Of a DNA stretch of 64,000 nucleotides, positions 52,865 to 61,472 are shown piece after piece. The translations under genes were made by a program, and so were the position numbers. How positions within the stretch are numbered: position 1 is the stretch's first letter; each line of letters opens with the position of its first letter. The DNA is from Sciscionella marina DSM 45152 (lineage in GTDB: Bacteria; Actinomycetota; Actinomycetes; Mycobacteriales; Pseudonocardiaceae): assembly GCF_000379465.1 (NCBI RefSeq), contig NZ_KB905381.1:744001-808000 (forward strand), given 5' to 3'. The notes beneath the pieces are model-generated. The model worked only from the letters and a program-made list of their open reading frames with translations, did no database searches and was not told where the DNA came from.

Positions 52865-53500
52865 GTGCAGACCCAGTTGGCCGACGGCACCATCGTGCTG
52901 CCGCCGACCGCTCGGGTCGTCGTGCTGGTCTCCGGTTCGGGAACTCTGCTGCAGGCGCTGCTCGACGACCCCTCCCTTCCGGTGCGCGTGGTCGCGGTCG
53001 GTGCGGACCGGCCCGGGATCGAGGGCCTGGAGCGGGCGCGGCGGGCGGAGGTGCCCACGTTCGTGACCCGGCTCCGCGATCATGACGGCCGGGAAGGGTG
53101 GGACACCGCGCTGGCCGAGGCGGTCGCCGCGCACGAACCCGACCTGATCGTCTCGGCCGGGTTCATGAAGATCCTCGGGTCGGTGTTCCTCGACCGGTTC
53201 GCGCCACGGGTGATCAACACGCATCCGGCGCTGCTGCCCGCCTTCCCCGGTGCGCACGCGGTGCGCGAGGCGCTCGACTACGGTGTGCGGGTGACGGGCT
53301 CGACGGTGCACCTCGTCGACGGCGGAACCGACACCGGTCCGATCCTCGCGCAGGAACCCGTCCCGATCGCACCCGGCGATGACGAACAGACCTTGCACGA
53401 CCGGATCAAGGCCGCCGAACGGCGGCTGCTCGTGGCGACCGTGACACGACTCGTGCACGAAGGCTGCACGATCAAGGGACGAAGGGTGGAATTCCCGTGA
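52865..53500 (+). CDS. purN: Phosphoribosylglycinamide formyltransferase
   Basis: 211 residues: [20 protein letters not shown], catalytic [20 protein letters not shown] and the Asp loop [14 protein letters not shown], all of family type. It formylates GAR with 10-formyl-THF in purine synthesis. GTG 52865 is 7 nt after a -10 box TAGGGT (52852-52857) that overlaps the previous stop codon, so transcription starts at about the GTG (leaderless). The stop overlaps the purH start (GTGA). Confidence 0.97.
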   Translation: MQTQLADGTIVLPPTARVVVLVSGSGTLLQALLDDPSLPVRVVAVGADRPGIEGLERARRAEVPTFVTRLRDHDGREGWDTALAEAVAAHEPDLIVSAGFMKILGSVFLDRFAPRVINTHPALLPAFPGAHAVREALDYGVRVTGSTVHLVDGGTDTGPILAQEPVPIAPGDDEQTLHDRIKAAERRLLVATVTRLVHEGCTIKGRRVEFP

Positions 53501-55020
53501 CCGAAGTACGGCGCGCGCTGATCGGGGTCTCCGACAAGCGCGGACTGCTCGAGCTGGCGACCGGACTGCACGCCGCCGGTGTGGAGATCGTCTCGACCGG
53601 GGGCACCGCGCGCACCATCGCCGACGCGGGCGTCCCGGTCACCAAGGTCGAGGAGCTGACCGGTTTCCCGGAGAGCTTCGACGGCCGGGTCAAGACCCTG
53701 CATCCGCGGGTGCACGCCGGGCTGCTCGCCGACACCACCGAGGCCGCGCACCGCGAACAGCTCGAGCGCCTGGACATCGCCGCCTTCGAACTGCTCGTGG
53801 TGAACCTCTACCCGTTCGCCGAGACCGTGGCCTCCGGGGCGGGCGAGCAGGACTGCGTGGAGCAGATCGACATCGGTGGTCCGGCCATGGTGCGCGCCGC
53901 CGCGAAGAACCACCGCAACGTCGCCGTCGTGGTCGATCCGGGGCGCTACGACTGGGTGCTGGACCGGGTGCGCGCGGGCGGATTCTCCTTCGAGGAGCGC
54001 CGGGCGCTGGCCGCGGACGCGTACCGGCACACCGCCTCCTATGACGTGGCGGTCGCGAACTGGTTCGGCCAGGTCCTCGAGGACGACTCGTGGACCGGGG
54101 CGACCTGGCAGCGCAGCGCCGAACTGCGGTACGGGGAGAACCCGCACCAGGCTGCCGCGCTCTACACCGATGGCAGCGGGTCCGGTCTCGCCGGTGCGGA
54201 ACAGTGGCACGGCAAAGAGATGTCCTACAACAACTACGTGGACGCCGACGCCGCCTGGCGCGCCGCCTTCGACCACGCGGACCCGTGCGTGGCGATCATC
54301 AAGCACGCCAACCCGTGCGGTATCGCCGTCGCCGAGGACCTCGCCGAGGCGCACCGCAAGGCGCACGCCTGCGATCCGACCTCGGCCTTCGGCGGAGTGA
54401 TCGCGGTCAACGGCGAGGTGAGCGTGGCGCTCGCCGAACAGGTCGCCGAGATCTTCACCGAGGTCATCGTCGCGCCTTCCTATGCCGAGGGTGCGGTGGA
54501 TGTGTTGTCCCGCAAGAAGAACATCCGCATACTGCGCGCCACCCGGAGCCCGCTGGCCGCCGAGCAGCGGCGCATCTCCGGTGGGCTGCTCGTGCAGTCG
54601 GCCGACGCGATCGACGCGGAGGGGGACACGGCGAAGGACTGGACGCTCGCCTGTGGGGAGGCCGTGGACGCGGCCACCCTTGCCGATCTCGAGTTCGCCT
54701 GGCGCGGGGTGCGTGCGGTGAAGTCGAACGCCATCCTGCTCGCCGCCGACCGGGCCACCGTCGGTGTCGGCATGGGACAGGTCAACCGCGTCGACTCCGC
54801 GCGGCTCGCGGTGCAGCGCGCGGGGGAACGGGTCAACGGCTCGGTCGCCGCCTCGGACGCGTTCTTCCCCTTCCCGGATGGGCTCGAGGTGCTCACCGAG
54901 GCCGGGGTGCGCGCGGTGGTGCAGCCGGGCGGCTCGGTACGCGATGAGGCGGTCATCGAGGCCGCGCGCAAGGCGGGGATCACGATGTACTTCACCGGAA
55001 CCCGGCACTTCTTCCACTGA
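53497..55020 (+). CDS. purH: Bifunctional AICAR formyltransferase / IMP cyclohydrolase
   Basis: 507 residues. The N-terminal cyclohydrolase ([29 protein letters not shown]) and C-terminal formyltransferase ([39 protein letters not shown]) are complete. It catalyses the last two steps to IMP. GTG 53497 overlaps the purN stop, as in mycobacteria. The convergent NmrA gene starts 22 bp after the stop. Confidence 0.98.
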   Translation: MTEVRRALIGVSDKRGLLELATGLHAAGVEIVSTGGTARTIADAGVPVTKVEELTGFPESFDGRVKTLHPRVHAGLLADTTEAAHREQLERLDIAAFELLVVNLYPFAETVASGAGEQDCVEQIDIGGPAMVRAAAKNHRNVAVVVDPGRYDWVLDRVRAGGFSFEERRALAADAYRHTASYDVAVANWFGQVLEDDSWTGATWQRSAELRYGENPHQAAALYTDGSGSGLAGAEQWHGKEMSYNNYVDADAAWRAAFDHADPCVAIIKHANPCGIAVAEDLAEAHRKAHACDPTSAFGGVIAVNGEVSVALAEQVAEIFTEVIVAPSYAEGAVDVLSRKKNIRILRATRSPLAAEQRRISGGLLVQSADAIDAEGDTAKDWTLACGEAVDAATLADLEFAWRGVRAVKSNAILLAADRATVGVGMGQVNRVDSARLAVQRAGERVNGSVAASDAFFPFPDGLEVLTEAGVRAVVQPGGSVRDEAVIEAARKAGITMYFTGTRHFFH

Positions 55021-55041
55021 GCACCGGGATCCGGGAACCGC

Positions 55042-55890
55042 TCAGCGGAAGGCGGCGAGGTTCTCGGTGAGGAAGGCGCGCAGGCTGCGTGGCGGGGTTC
55101 CGGTGATGGCGGCGACGTCATCGGTGCGCCACGCCGCATCGCCGTCGGCGATCAGGCCGAACACCTGAGCGTTGGAGCTCGCGACGGCCTCGGGAACGCC
55201 CGCCTCGATCATCGCCTCGCGGTGCTGCGCGGGGGAGATGCGGCGGTACTCGATCTCCCGGCCCAGCGCGTGGGTCAGCTCCTCGGCGACCTCGGTGTAG
55301 CCGATCAGTTCGGGGCCGGTGAGCAGATAGGTCCGGCCCGCGTGCTTTTCCGGCGTGGCGGCGCACGCCGCCGCGGTGGCACCGACATCGCGGGCGTCGA
55401 CCATCGCGAACCGGCCGTCGCCTGCCGACATCGTGAATCCGGCCGTCTGCCCGATCGTCGGTGCGATGGCGAACAGGTTCTGCATGAACAGGTTCGGGGC
55501 GAGCAGCGTGTACGCGAGCCCGGTCGAGGCCAGGTGTGCCTCGATCCGCGCGTGGTCGCGGCGGCGCTCGACCGGGGAGTCGGCCGCGGCCTTGTGATTG
55601 GTGACCTTGACCAGGTGCGTCACCCCGTTGCCGACGGCGCTGTCGATGACCGCGATCTCCTGATCCGGCCGGGACGGGGTGACGAGCAGGACGGTGTCGA
55701 CGCCGCGCATGGCCGCGTCGAGGGTCTCGGGCCGGTCGAAGTCACCGACGGCGATGTCGACCTCCGCCGCCTCCTCGTAGCTCGCGCGGGACGGATCGCG
55801 GACCAGCGCACGCGTGGGGTGCTGCCGCGCGGCGAGCATCCGGACCGCTTCCGCGCCGACTTTTCCGGTCGCTCCGGTGACCAGGATCAT
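55042..55890 (-). CDS. NmrA-like NAD(P)-binding protein
   Basis: 282 residues beginning MILVTGATGKVGAEAVRMLA, the Rossmann GxxGxxG loop, with the NmrA/atypical-SDR pattern (VVLLVTPSRPDQEIAVIDSA-like block at about 95, HARIEAHLASTGLAYTLLAP). Atypical SDRs lacking YxxxK bind dinucleotides and often act as redox or ubiquinone-type sensors or reductases (QOR2-like). It resembles the NmrA part of the MFS fusion at 39270 in outline. Start ATG 55890. The nearest partner gene is unclear. Confidence 0.88.
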   Translation of the reverse strand: MILVTGATGKVGAEAVRMLAARQHPTRALVRDPSRASYEEAAEVDIAVGDFDRPETLDAAMRGVDTVLLVTPSRPDQEIAVIDSAVGNGVTHLVKVTNHKAAADSPVERRRDHARIEAHLASTGLAYTLLAPNLFMQNLFAIAPTIGQTAGFTMSAGDGRFAMVDARDVGATAAACAATPEKHAGRTYLLTGPELIGYTEVAEELTHALGREIEYRRISPAQHREAMIEAGVPEAVASSNAQVFGLIADGDAAWRTDDVAAITGTPPRSLRAFLTENLAAFR

Positions 55891-55993
55891 GACTCCGATC
55901 CTGCTCGCCCCGGCTTCTCGTGTGAAGAAGGCACTTGCCGGGTACGGAGGCACCGGATGGATACCGGCGGGAGCGCACGGACGCTCGGCTCCG

Positions 55994-56182
55994 CTACCGG
56001 CGATCGCCCATCATGCAGGGCTCGACCAGGTCCACGCCCGGGCGGATCCGGGCCGCACGAGCCAGCCTGCGCTGCGCGCGCGTCGGTTTGTCCGCCCAGG
56101 CCCGTGCCCAGCGGACCGCGAGGGCGGCGAGCGCGAGGCCGAGCAGTGTTTCGATCGCGAAGACGGCGAGGACGGTACTCAT
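55994..56182 (-). CDS. Small one-helix membrane protein, unknown function
   Basis: 62 residues from ATG 56182: an N-terminal helix (MSTVLAVFAIETLLGLALAA) followed by an Arg-rich basic stretch and a C-terminal end with MMGD. No family is recognised. It is divergent from the LysR gene at 56256 with a TGAC-N6-GTCA operator between them, so it may be a LysR-controlled small protein. The ATG is chosen because it opens the helix; an upstream in-frame ATG at 56248 would run through the operator. Confidence 0.55.
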   Translation of the reverse strand: MSTVLAVFAIETLLGLALAALAVRWARAWADKPTRAQRRLARAARIRPGVDLVEPCMMGDRR

Positions 56183-56220
56183 GCCTTCAGACTGTGCCCG
56201 CAGACCGTGAACGTCCAGGT

Positions 56221-56234
56221 TGACTTTTTTGTCA
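56221..56234. promoter_or_regulatory. TGAC-N6-GTCA element upstream of the second LysR gene
   Basis: TGACTTTTTTGTCA is a perfect-arm inverted repeat, located between the small membrane-protein gene and lysR. The LysR at 19038 has the same arms and spacing in its control region (19007-19020). Confidence 0.5.
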
Positions 56235-56255
56235 GTACCGTGAAGCATCGGCTAC

Positions 56256-57167
56256 ATGATCGATTTGCGCAGGTTGCACGTGCTGCGCGCGGTCGACCAC
56301 TACGGCTCGGTGACCGCGGCCGCGCATGCCTTGCACTTCACGCCCTCGGCTGCCTCGCAGCAGATCCGCCAGCTCGGCAGGGAGCTCGGGGTGACCCTGC
56401 TGGAGCCCGCGGGGCGCAAGGTCCGGCTCACCCCGAGCGCGCTCAGCCTGCTCGCGCACGCCGATGCGATCCACGAACGGTGGGAACGGGCGGAGATCGA
56501 ACTGCACTCCGAATGGCAGGAGGCGGCCGGACTGCTGCGGCTCTCCGCGTTTCCCACCGCGCTGTCCAGCCTGCTCGCGCCCGCCTGCGCGCGGCTGCGC
56601 GAACGGCATCCGCGGCTGCAGGTGCGGCTGCGTGAGGACCCGGTGCACGAGACCTTCAACCTGCTCTTCGAGGGTGTGGTCGAGCTCGGTGTGGTGGAGA
56701 TGACCCCGGACAATCCCACGCTGGGGGATCCGCGGTTCGATCAGCGCCCGCTGCTCGACGACCCGTTCGACCTCGTGGTGCGCGCCGATCACGCGGTGGC
56801 CGGGCGGGACCGGATCGACCTGATCGAGTTGGCCGACGAGGACTGGATCGTGCCGCCCGAGGTCGTGCCGTGCCGGGCCCAGACGCTCGCGGCGTGCACG
56901 GCGGCCGGGTTCACCCCGACGATCGCGCACGAGGCCGTGGAATGGTTCGCCACCGGGGCACTGGTCGCGAACGGTCTCGGTGTGGCGCTCGTACCGCGCA
57001 TGGTGCACATCCCGCCGCACCTGCCCGTGGTTCGCGTGCCGTGCGCGGGCAACCCCAGCCGCAAACTGCTCACCGCCACCCGCAGGGGAGCGCGCGGGCA
57101 CCCGGGAGTCGCGGCCGCCGTGGAGATGCTCGAGGAGCTCGCCCCGACCGCGGTCGCGGAACCGTGA
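56256..57167 (+). CDS. LysR-family transcriptional regulator
   Basis: 303 residues. HTH: VDHYGSVTAAAHALHFTPSA, then ASQQIRQLGRELGVTLLEPA. Effector domain: FPTALSSLLAPACARLRERH and ATGALVANGLGVALVPRMVH. The family commonly regulates a divergent gene; here that is a 62-residue membrane protein. A repeated TGAC-N6-GTCA element lies 22 bp upstream of the ATG. The convergent PPOX gene ends 17 bp downstream. Confidence 0.92.
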   Translation: MIDLRRLHVLRAVDHYGSVTAAAHALHFTPSAASQQIRQLGRELGVTLLEPAGRKVRLTPSALSLLAHADAIHERWERAEIELHSEWQEAAGLLRLSAFPTALSSLLAPACARLRERHPRLQVRLREDPVHETFNLLFEGVVELGVVEMTPDNPTLGDPRFDQRPLLDDPFDLVVRADHAVAGRDRIDLIELADEDWIVPPEVVPCRAQTLAACTAAGFTPTIAHEAVEWFATGALVANGLGVALVPRMVHIPPHLPVVRVPCAGNPSRKLLTATRRGARGHPGVAAAVEMLEELAPTAVAEP

Positions 57168-57183
57168 GTGTGCGGTGTCCCGC

Positions 57184-57573
57184 CTAGAACCCGAACTTGA
57201 CGACTTTCTCCGGGAAGATGCGCACCGTGACCAGCGCGGCGCCGTCGGTCGGATAGTCCTTGCCGGTGTAGCTGTGCGCCAGCTCGGCGATCAGCTGATC
57301 GGCTCCTTGTTCGGTCAGCTTCGCCGTTCCGCGGATCTCCACCGCCTTGTACGGATCCTCGGCATCGGTGACCGCGAGGCTGATCCGCGGATCGCGGGCG
57401 AGATCGCGGCCCTTGCGCGCGTCGCGGCCGGTGACGAACACGACCGTGTCGCCGTCACGGCGCGCCCACACCACCGAGGACCGGGGCGCGCCATCGGGTC
57501 CGAGGGTGGCCACGCTCGGGAAGATCCGGCCGTCGAGCAGCGTACGGGTGGCTTCGTCGAATGGTGTCGTCAT
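57184..57573 (-). CDS. PPOX-class (pyridoxamine 5'-phosphate oxidase-like) flavin/F420 protein
   Basis: 129 residues: MTTPFDEATRTLLDGRIFPS, VATLGPDGAPRSSVVWARRD, VVFVTGRDARKGRDLARDPR, with the split-barrel fold and size of the PPOX class F420-dependent oxidoreductase family. These reduce small molecules or biliverdin with F420. ATG 57573 is chosen because a -10 box TACCGT (57586-57581 on this strand) ends 7 nt before it; the upstream in-frame GTG at 57582 overlaps that box. Confidence 0.88.
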   Translation of the reverse strand: MTTPFDEATRTLLDGRIFPSVATLGPDGAPRSSVVWARRDGDTVVFVTGRDARKGRDLARDPRISLAVTDAEDPYKAVEIRGTAKLTEQGADQLIAELAHSYTGKDYPTDGAALVTVRIFPEKVVKFGF

Positions 57574-57653
57574 GGCAGTCACGGTAGCCGTCTCCGCGTT
57601 CGCGCCGCCGCCGTCTCAGCGGATGGTGCGGGGTTACCTAGACTGAGGCTCCT

Positions 57654-58715
57654 ATGACTCGCGAAATCCGGGAATCCGCGCCCGCCGACCCACTGCGGCA
57701 CCACGGGGATGCCGAGGCCGAGCCCGGCCTGCTCGATTTCGCGGTCAATGTGCGTGCCACCGAACCGCCGCGCTGGCTGCTCGACCGGCTCGCCGCCGAA
57801 CTGCCCGGTCTCGCGCGCTACCCCTCGGCGCGGTACGAGGAAGCGGCCCGTGTCGCGGTGGCCGCGCGGCACGGCAGGGAACCGGAGGAGGTGCTGCCGC
57901 TGTCCGGGGCGGCGGAGGCCTTCGCGCTGCTGCCCCGGCTGCATCCGCGGCACGCCGTGGTCGTGCATCCCTCGTTCACCGAACCGGAGGCGGCCCTGCG
58001 GGCCGCGGACATCCCGGTGCACCGGGTCGTGCTCGAGGAGTCCGAGGGCTTCGCGCTGCGTCCCGACCTGATCCCGGACGAGGCCGACCTGGTCATACTC
58101 GGCAACCCGACCAATCCGACCGGGCGGCTGCACCACGACGTGGCCGAGCTCGCCCGGCCCGGGAGGCTGCTCGTGGTGGACGAGGCGTTCGCGGACGCCG
58201 TCGAAGGGGAACCGGGATCGGTTGCCGCGCAAGGCATTCCCGGGGTGCTCGTGGTGCGCAGCCTCACCAAGACCTTCGCCATCGCCGGGCTGCGGGCCGG
58301 GTATCTGCTCGGCGAATCGGAACTGCTCGCCCGGTTGCACGCGCACCGTCCACAGTGGCCGGTCGGAACGCTGGGCCTGGCCGCCATCGCCGAATGCGCG
58401 AGCGAACGGGCGGTCCGCGCGGCCGAGCTCGAGGCACGGGAGATCACCGCGGAGCGGGAATGGCTCACCGCCCGGCTGACCGAACTCGGAGTGCAGGTCT
58501 GCGAGCCCGGTGTGGCCCCCTTCCTGCTACTACGCGTCCCGGACGGGGAACGGATGCGGCTTTCCTTGCGGGACAAGGGGATCGCGGTGCGCCGCTGCGA
58601 CACCTTCCCGGGTCTCGGCCCGGATCACCTGCGTATCGCCGTGCGCGAGCGGGCACTCGCGTCCCGGCTTCTCGAGGCCATGGAGGAGGAACTGTGCCGT
58701 TACTCGCCGAGGTGA
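57654..58715 (+). CDS. CobC-like PLP-dependent aminotransferase (Rv2231c-type)
   Basis: 353 residues of the fold-type I aminotransferase family. The PLP Lys is in RSLTKTFAIAGLRAGYLLGE, and the substrate Asn-Pro motif in LVILGNPTNPTGRLHHD. The position upstream of NIF3 and the zinc-ribbon gene matches mycobacterial Rv2231c, named cobC by homology with L-threonine phosphate decarboxylase. True cobC function is not proven. A -10 box TAGACT (57639-57644) lies 9 nt before the ATG. The NIF3 gene starts within its 3' end (22-bp overlap). Confidence 0.88.
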   Translation: MTREIRESAPADPLRHHGDAEAEPGLLDFAVNVRATEPPRWLLDRLAAELPGLARYPSARYEEAARVAVAARHGREPEEVLPLSGAAEAFALLPRLHPRHAVVVHPSFTEPEAALRAADIPVHRVVLEESEGFALRPDLIPDEADLVILGNPTNPTGRLHHDVAELARPGRLLVVDEAFADAVEGEPGSVAAQGIPGVLVVRSLTKTFAIAGLRAGYLLGESELLARLHAHRPQWPVGTLGLAAIAECASERAVRAAELEAREITAEREWLTARLTELGVQVCEPGVAPFLLLRVPDGERMRLSLRDKGIAVRRCDTFPGLGPDHLRIAVRERALASRLLEAMEEELCRYSPR

Positions 58716-59515
58716 TCAGCGCGCTCGAACGGGCCTATCCGCCCGAACTCGCCGAATCCTGGGACGCGGTCGGGCTGGTGTGCGGTGATCCGGGCGCCGA
58801 GATCGAGCGCGCCCTGGTTTGCGTGGATCCGGTCGCCGAGACCGTCGAGGAGGCGATCGAGCGCGGGGCCGGACTGCTCGTGGCGCATCATCCGCTGCTG
58901 CTGCGCGGGGTGCACGGGGTGCCCGCGGACGACCCCAAGGGCGCGCTGGTGCACCGGTTGATCCGTGCGGGTGTCGCGCTCTACTGCGCGCACACGAACG
59001 CCGACGCGGCCGATCCCGGTGTCTCGGACGCGCTCGCCGCCGCGCTCGGGCTGCGGGTGACCGGTCCGCTCGCCGCGCAGGAGAACGGCCGCACCGGGAT
59101 CGGGCGGATCGGCACGCTCGCCGAACCGGAGCCGTTCGCCGCCTTCGTGCGGCGGATCGGAGCCGCCCTGCCCGCCACCGCCTGGGGCGTGCGCGGGGCG
59201 GGGGACCCGGAACGGCCCATCCGCACCGTCGCGGTCTCCGGTGGCGCAGGGGACTCGTATCTCGGGCTGGCCAGCAAGCTCGGGGTGGACGCCTATGTGA
59301 CCGCGGACCTGCGTCACCACCCGGTCGCCGAGCACCTCGCGGTTCCCGGGGCGCCCGCGCTCGTCGACGTGGCGCACTGGGCCAGCGAGTGGCCGTGGTG
59401 CGCACAGGCGGCCGACGTCATCCGCGACGCTGCGGCGGGTACGGTCGAGACCCTGGTGTCCGGACTGCGGACGGACCCATGGACGACACACGGCATACAG
59501 GAGGCGACACGGTGA
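58694..59515 (+). CDS. NIF3-like (YbgI-family) GTP cyclohydrolase 1 type 2 homologue
   Basis: 273 residues from GTG 58694, behind GGAGGA. The dinuclear metal site residues are visible as AHHPLLLRG, CAHTNADAA and the C-terminal VDVAHWASEWPW. The family (DUF34) is widespread and of unknown biochemical function. It is the second gene of a conserved actinomycete operon (CobC-like, NIF3, zinc-ribbon, histidine phosphatase) and its stop overlaps the next GTG. Confidence 0.93.
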   Translation: MPLLAEVISALERAYPPELAESWDAVGLVCGDPGAEIERALVCVDPVAETVEEAIERGAGLLVAHHPLLLRGVHGVPADDPKGALVHRLIRAGVALYCAHTNADAADPGVSDALAAALGLRVTGPLAAQENGRTGIGRIGTLAEPEPFAAFVRRIGAALPATAWGVRGAGDPERPIRTVAVSGGAGDSYLGLASKLGVDAYVTADLRHHPVAEHLAVPGAPALVDVAHWASEWPWCAQAADVIRDAAAGTVETLVSGLRTDPWTTHGIQEATR

Positions 59516-60246
59516 AGGTTGACCCAGCGGTGCAGGCCCGGCTGCTTGATCTGGCCGAGACCGACGCCGAACTCGGCCGTATCGAGCACCGCAGGCGAAA
59601 CCTGCCCGAGCTCGAGGCGCTCAGCGAACTGGAGACGACCCTGCGCGAGCGCCGGGATGCCGTGATCAAGGCTGAGACGGCGCTTTCCGATCTCGACGCG
59701 GATTCTGCCCGGCAGGAGAAGGACATCGACAGCGTGCGCGCCCGCGAGGAACGGGACCGCAAACTGCTCGATTCCGGGCTTCCCGGAAAACAGCAGACGG
59801 ATCTGGAACACGAACTGGAAACGTTGCACCGCCGCCAGTCCGCGCTCGAGGACGATCTGCTCGAGCTCATGGAACGCCGCGAGGCCGTCGAAGCCGACGT
59901 CAAGCACAGCCAGGCCCAGCTGACCGCGACCGAGGAGGACATCGGCAAGGCGAACGAACGCAGGGACACCGCGCTCGAGGAACTGGACACCAAACAGGCG
60001 CGCCGCGACGAGGACCGCGAGCAGCTGCTCGGTGAACTGCCCGCGGAACTGGTCACGCTGTACGAGAAGGTGCGCGCGCAGCGGGGGATCGGAGCGGCCA
60101 TGCTGCGCGCCAAACGCTGTGGCGCCTGCCGGCTCGAACTGGACCGCACTGCGCTCGCCGAACTGCGTGACGCCGCGGCCGACCAGGTGTGCCGCTGCGA
60201 AGAATGCGGCGCGATCCTGGTGCGCACCAAGGAATCCGGGCTGTGA
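59512..60246 (+). CDS. C4-type zinc-ribbon, coiled-coil protein (Rv2229c-type)
   Basis: 244 residues. The N-terminal two-thirds is a long coiled coil (SELETTLRERRDAVIKAETA, LETLHRRQSALEDDLLELME). The C-terminal ribbon has the Cys pairs RCGACR and RCEECGA. The family is proposed to act in tRNA or ribosome-linked functions; mycobacterial Rv2229c is the direct counterpart. GTG 59512 overlaps the NIF3 stop (GTGA at 59512-59515). Confidence 0.93.
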   Translation: MKVDPAVQARLLDLAETDAELGRIEHRRRNLPELEALSELETTLRERRDAVIKAETALSDLDADSARQEKDIDSVRAREERDRKLLDSGLPGKQQTDLEHELETLHRRQSALEDDLLELMERREAVEADVKHSQAQLTATEEDIGKANERRDTALEELDTKQARRDEDREQLLGELPAELVTLYEKVRAQRGIGAAMLRAKRCGACRLELDRTALAELRDAAADQVCRCEECGAILVRTKESGL

Positions 60247-60914
60247 GCACACCCGAATCCGCGAGTACGGGAACCGCGGCGCACTGGTCCGGGGCCATGG
60301 GTGACCCGCTGCGGCTGGTGCTGCTGCGGCATGGGCAGACCGAACACTCGGTGCGCCGCTGCTACTCCGGGCGCGGGGACCCGGGCCTCACCGAGACCGG
60401 GCTGCGCCAGGCCGAGGCCGCCGCGCGCAGGCTCGGTGAGCTCGACGGAGTCGCCGCGGTGGTCAGCTCCCCGCTCGGGCGCGCGAGCCAGACCGCCCGC
60501 GCCGTCAGCGAGGCCACCGGGGCCGCGCTGGAGATCGACCAGGGACTGGTGGAGCTCGACTTCGGCGAATGGGAGGGGCTGACCTTCGGCGAGGCCGCTC
60601 GGCAGTACCCGGACGAACACCGCGACTGGTTGCGCGATCCCAGCGTGCCGACACCCGGCGGGGAAAGCTTCCAACAGGTGCACGAGCGGGTGCTCACCAG
60701 CCTCGGGAACCTCATCGAGCGCCGCGGCGGTGAGACCGTGGTGCTCGTCAGTCACGTGACCCCGATCAAGACGCTGCTGCGCATCGGGCTCGACGCCGGT
60801 CCTTCGGTGCTGTACCGCTGCCACCTCGACCTCGCGGGCATTTCCCGGGTGGACTTCTACCCGGACGGCAATGCCTCGGTCACCCTGGTCAACGACACCG
60901 CGCACCTGCACTGA
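60243..60914 (+). CDS. Histidine phosphatase (CobC/PGM-like) lacking the usual RNase HI domain
   Basis: 223 residues: VLLRHGQTEHSVRRCYSGRG with the catalytic RHG, the second His in LVSHVTPIKTLL, and Glu in VELDFGEWEGL. In the mycobacterial operon the equivalent Rv2228c is an RNase HI fused to this domain; here only about 35 residues precede the phosphatase, including the linker AAHWSGAMGDPL. So the RNase HI part has been lost or never gained in this lineage. GTG 60243 overlaps the stop of the previous gene (GTGA). Confidence 0.9.
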   Translation: MSTPESASTGTAAHWSGAMGDPLRLVLLRHGQTEHSVRRCYSGRGDPGLTETGLRQAEAAARRLGELDGVAAVVSSPLGRASQTARAVSEATGAALEIDQGLVELDFGEWEGLTFGEAARQYPDEHRDWLRDPSVPTPGGESFQQVHERVLTSLGNLIERRGGETVVLVSHVTPIKTLLRIGLDAGPSVLYRCHLDLAGISRVDFYPDGNASVTLVNDTAHLH

Positions 60915-60923
60915 CCGGCACGC

Positions 60924-61472
60924 TCACGCGCTGAGGTCGCGGCTCCGGTTCGCCTGGGCGGCCAGCTCCGCGGTCAGCCTGCCCGCCGCGCCGCGCACCG
61001 CGGCCTCGGCGTCCTCGCGGATCCTGCCGTCCACGGTGAGCACCCCGGTCTCCTCGACGAAAGTGCCCTCGAGCAGTCGGCCCGCCCCGCGCGCGGCGAG
61101 CAGCGGGCGCAGCGCGTACTCCAGCGCGACGACCCGGCCCTGTACGCCGCCGGTGGCCACGGGCAGCACCGGTTTGCCCGCGAGCGCGTTGCGCGGCAGC
61201 AGTTCCAGGACGGACTGCACCAGCCCGCTGTAGCCCGCGCGGTGGATGTGCGCGGCGACGACGAGCGCGTCGGCCCTGGTCACCGCTCGGATCGCGGCGG
61301 CGAGCTCGGGCGCTCCGGTCTGCCCGCCGAGCAGGGCGACCGTGGGCAGCTCCCGCGCGGACACCACGGTCACCGTGTGGCCGAGCTCGCCGAGTACGAG
61401 GGCGAGGCGGTCGAACAGGGCGGCGGGCGCGGACGCGGGCGCGGGTGCGCCCGCGAGCAGGGTCAGCCTCAT
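60924..61472 (-). CDS. NADPH-dependent FMN reductase (SsuE/MsuE-type)
   Basis: 182 residues: MRLTLLAGAPAPASAPAALF, the GSxR-like phosphate loop region near AGAPAPASAP, then ALVVAAHIHRAGYSGLVQSV and AGKPVLPVATGGVQG. It supplies reduced FMN to the adjacent two-component monooxygenase, the gene of which ends at its start (ATGA, 61469-61472). Together they release sulfite or methanesulfinate from organosulfur compounds. Confidence 0.9.
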   Translation of the reverse strand: MRLTLLAGAPAPASAPAALFDRLALVLGELGHTVTVVSARELPTVALLGGQTGAPELAAAIRAVTRADALVVAAHIHRAGYSGLVQSVLELLPRNALAGKPVLPVATGGVQGRVVALEYALRPLLAARGAGRLLEGTFVEETGVLTVDGRIREDAEAAVRGAAGRLTAELAAQANRSRDLSA

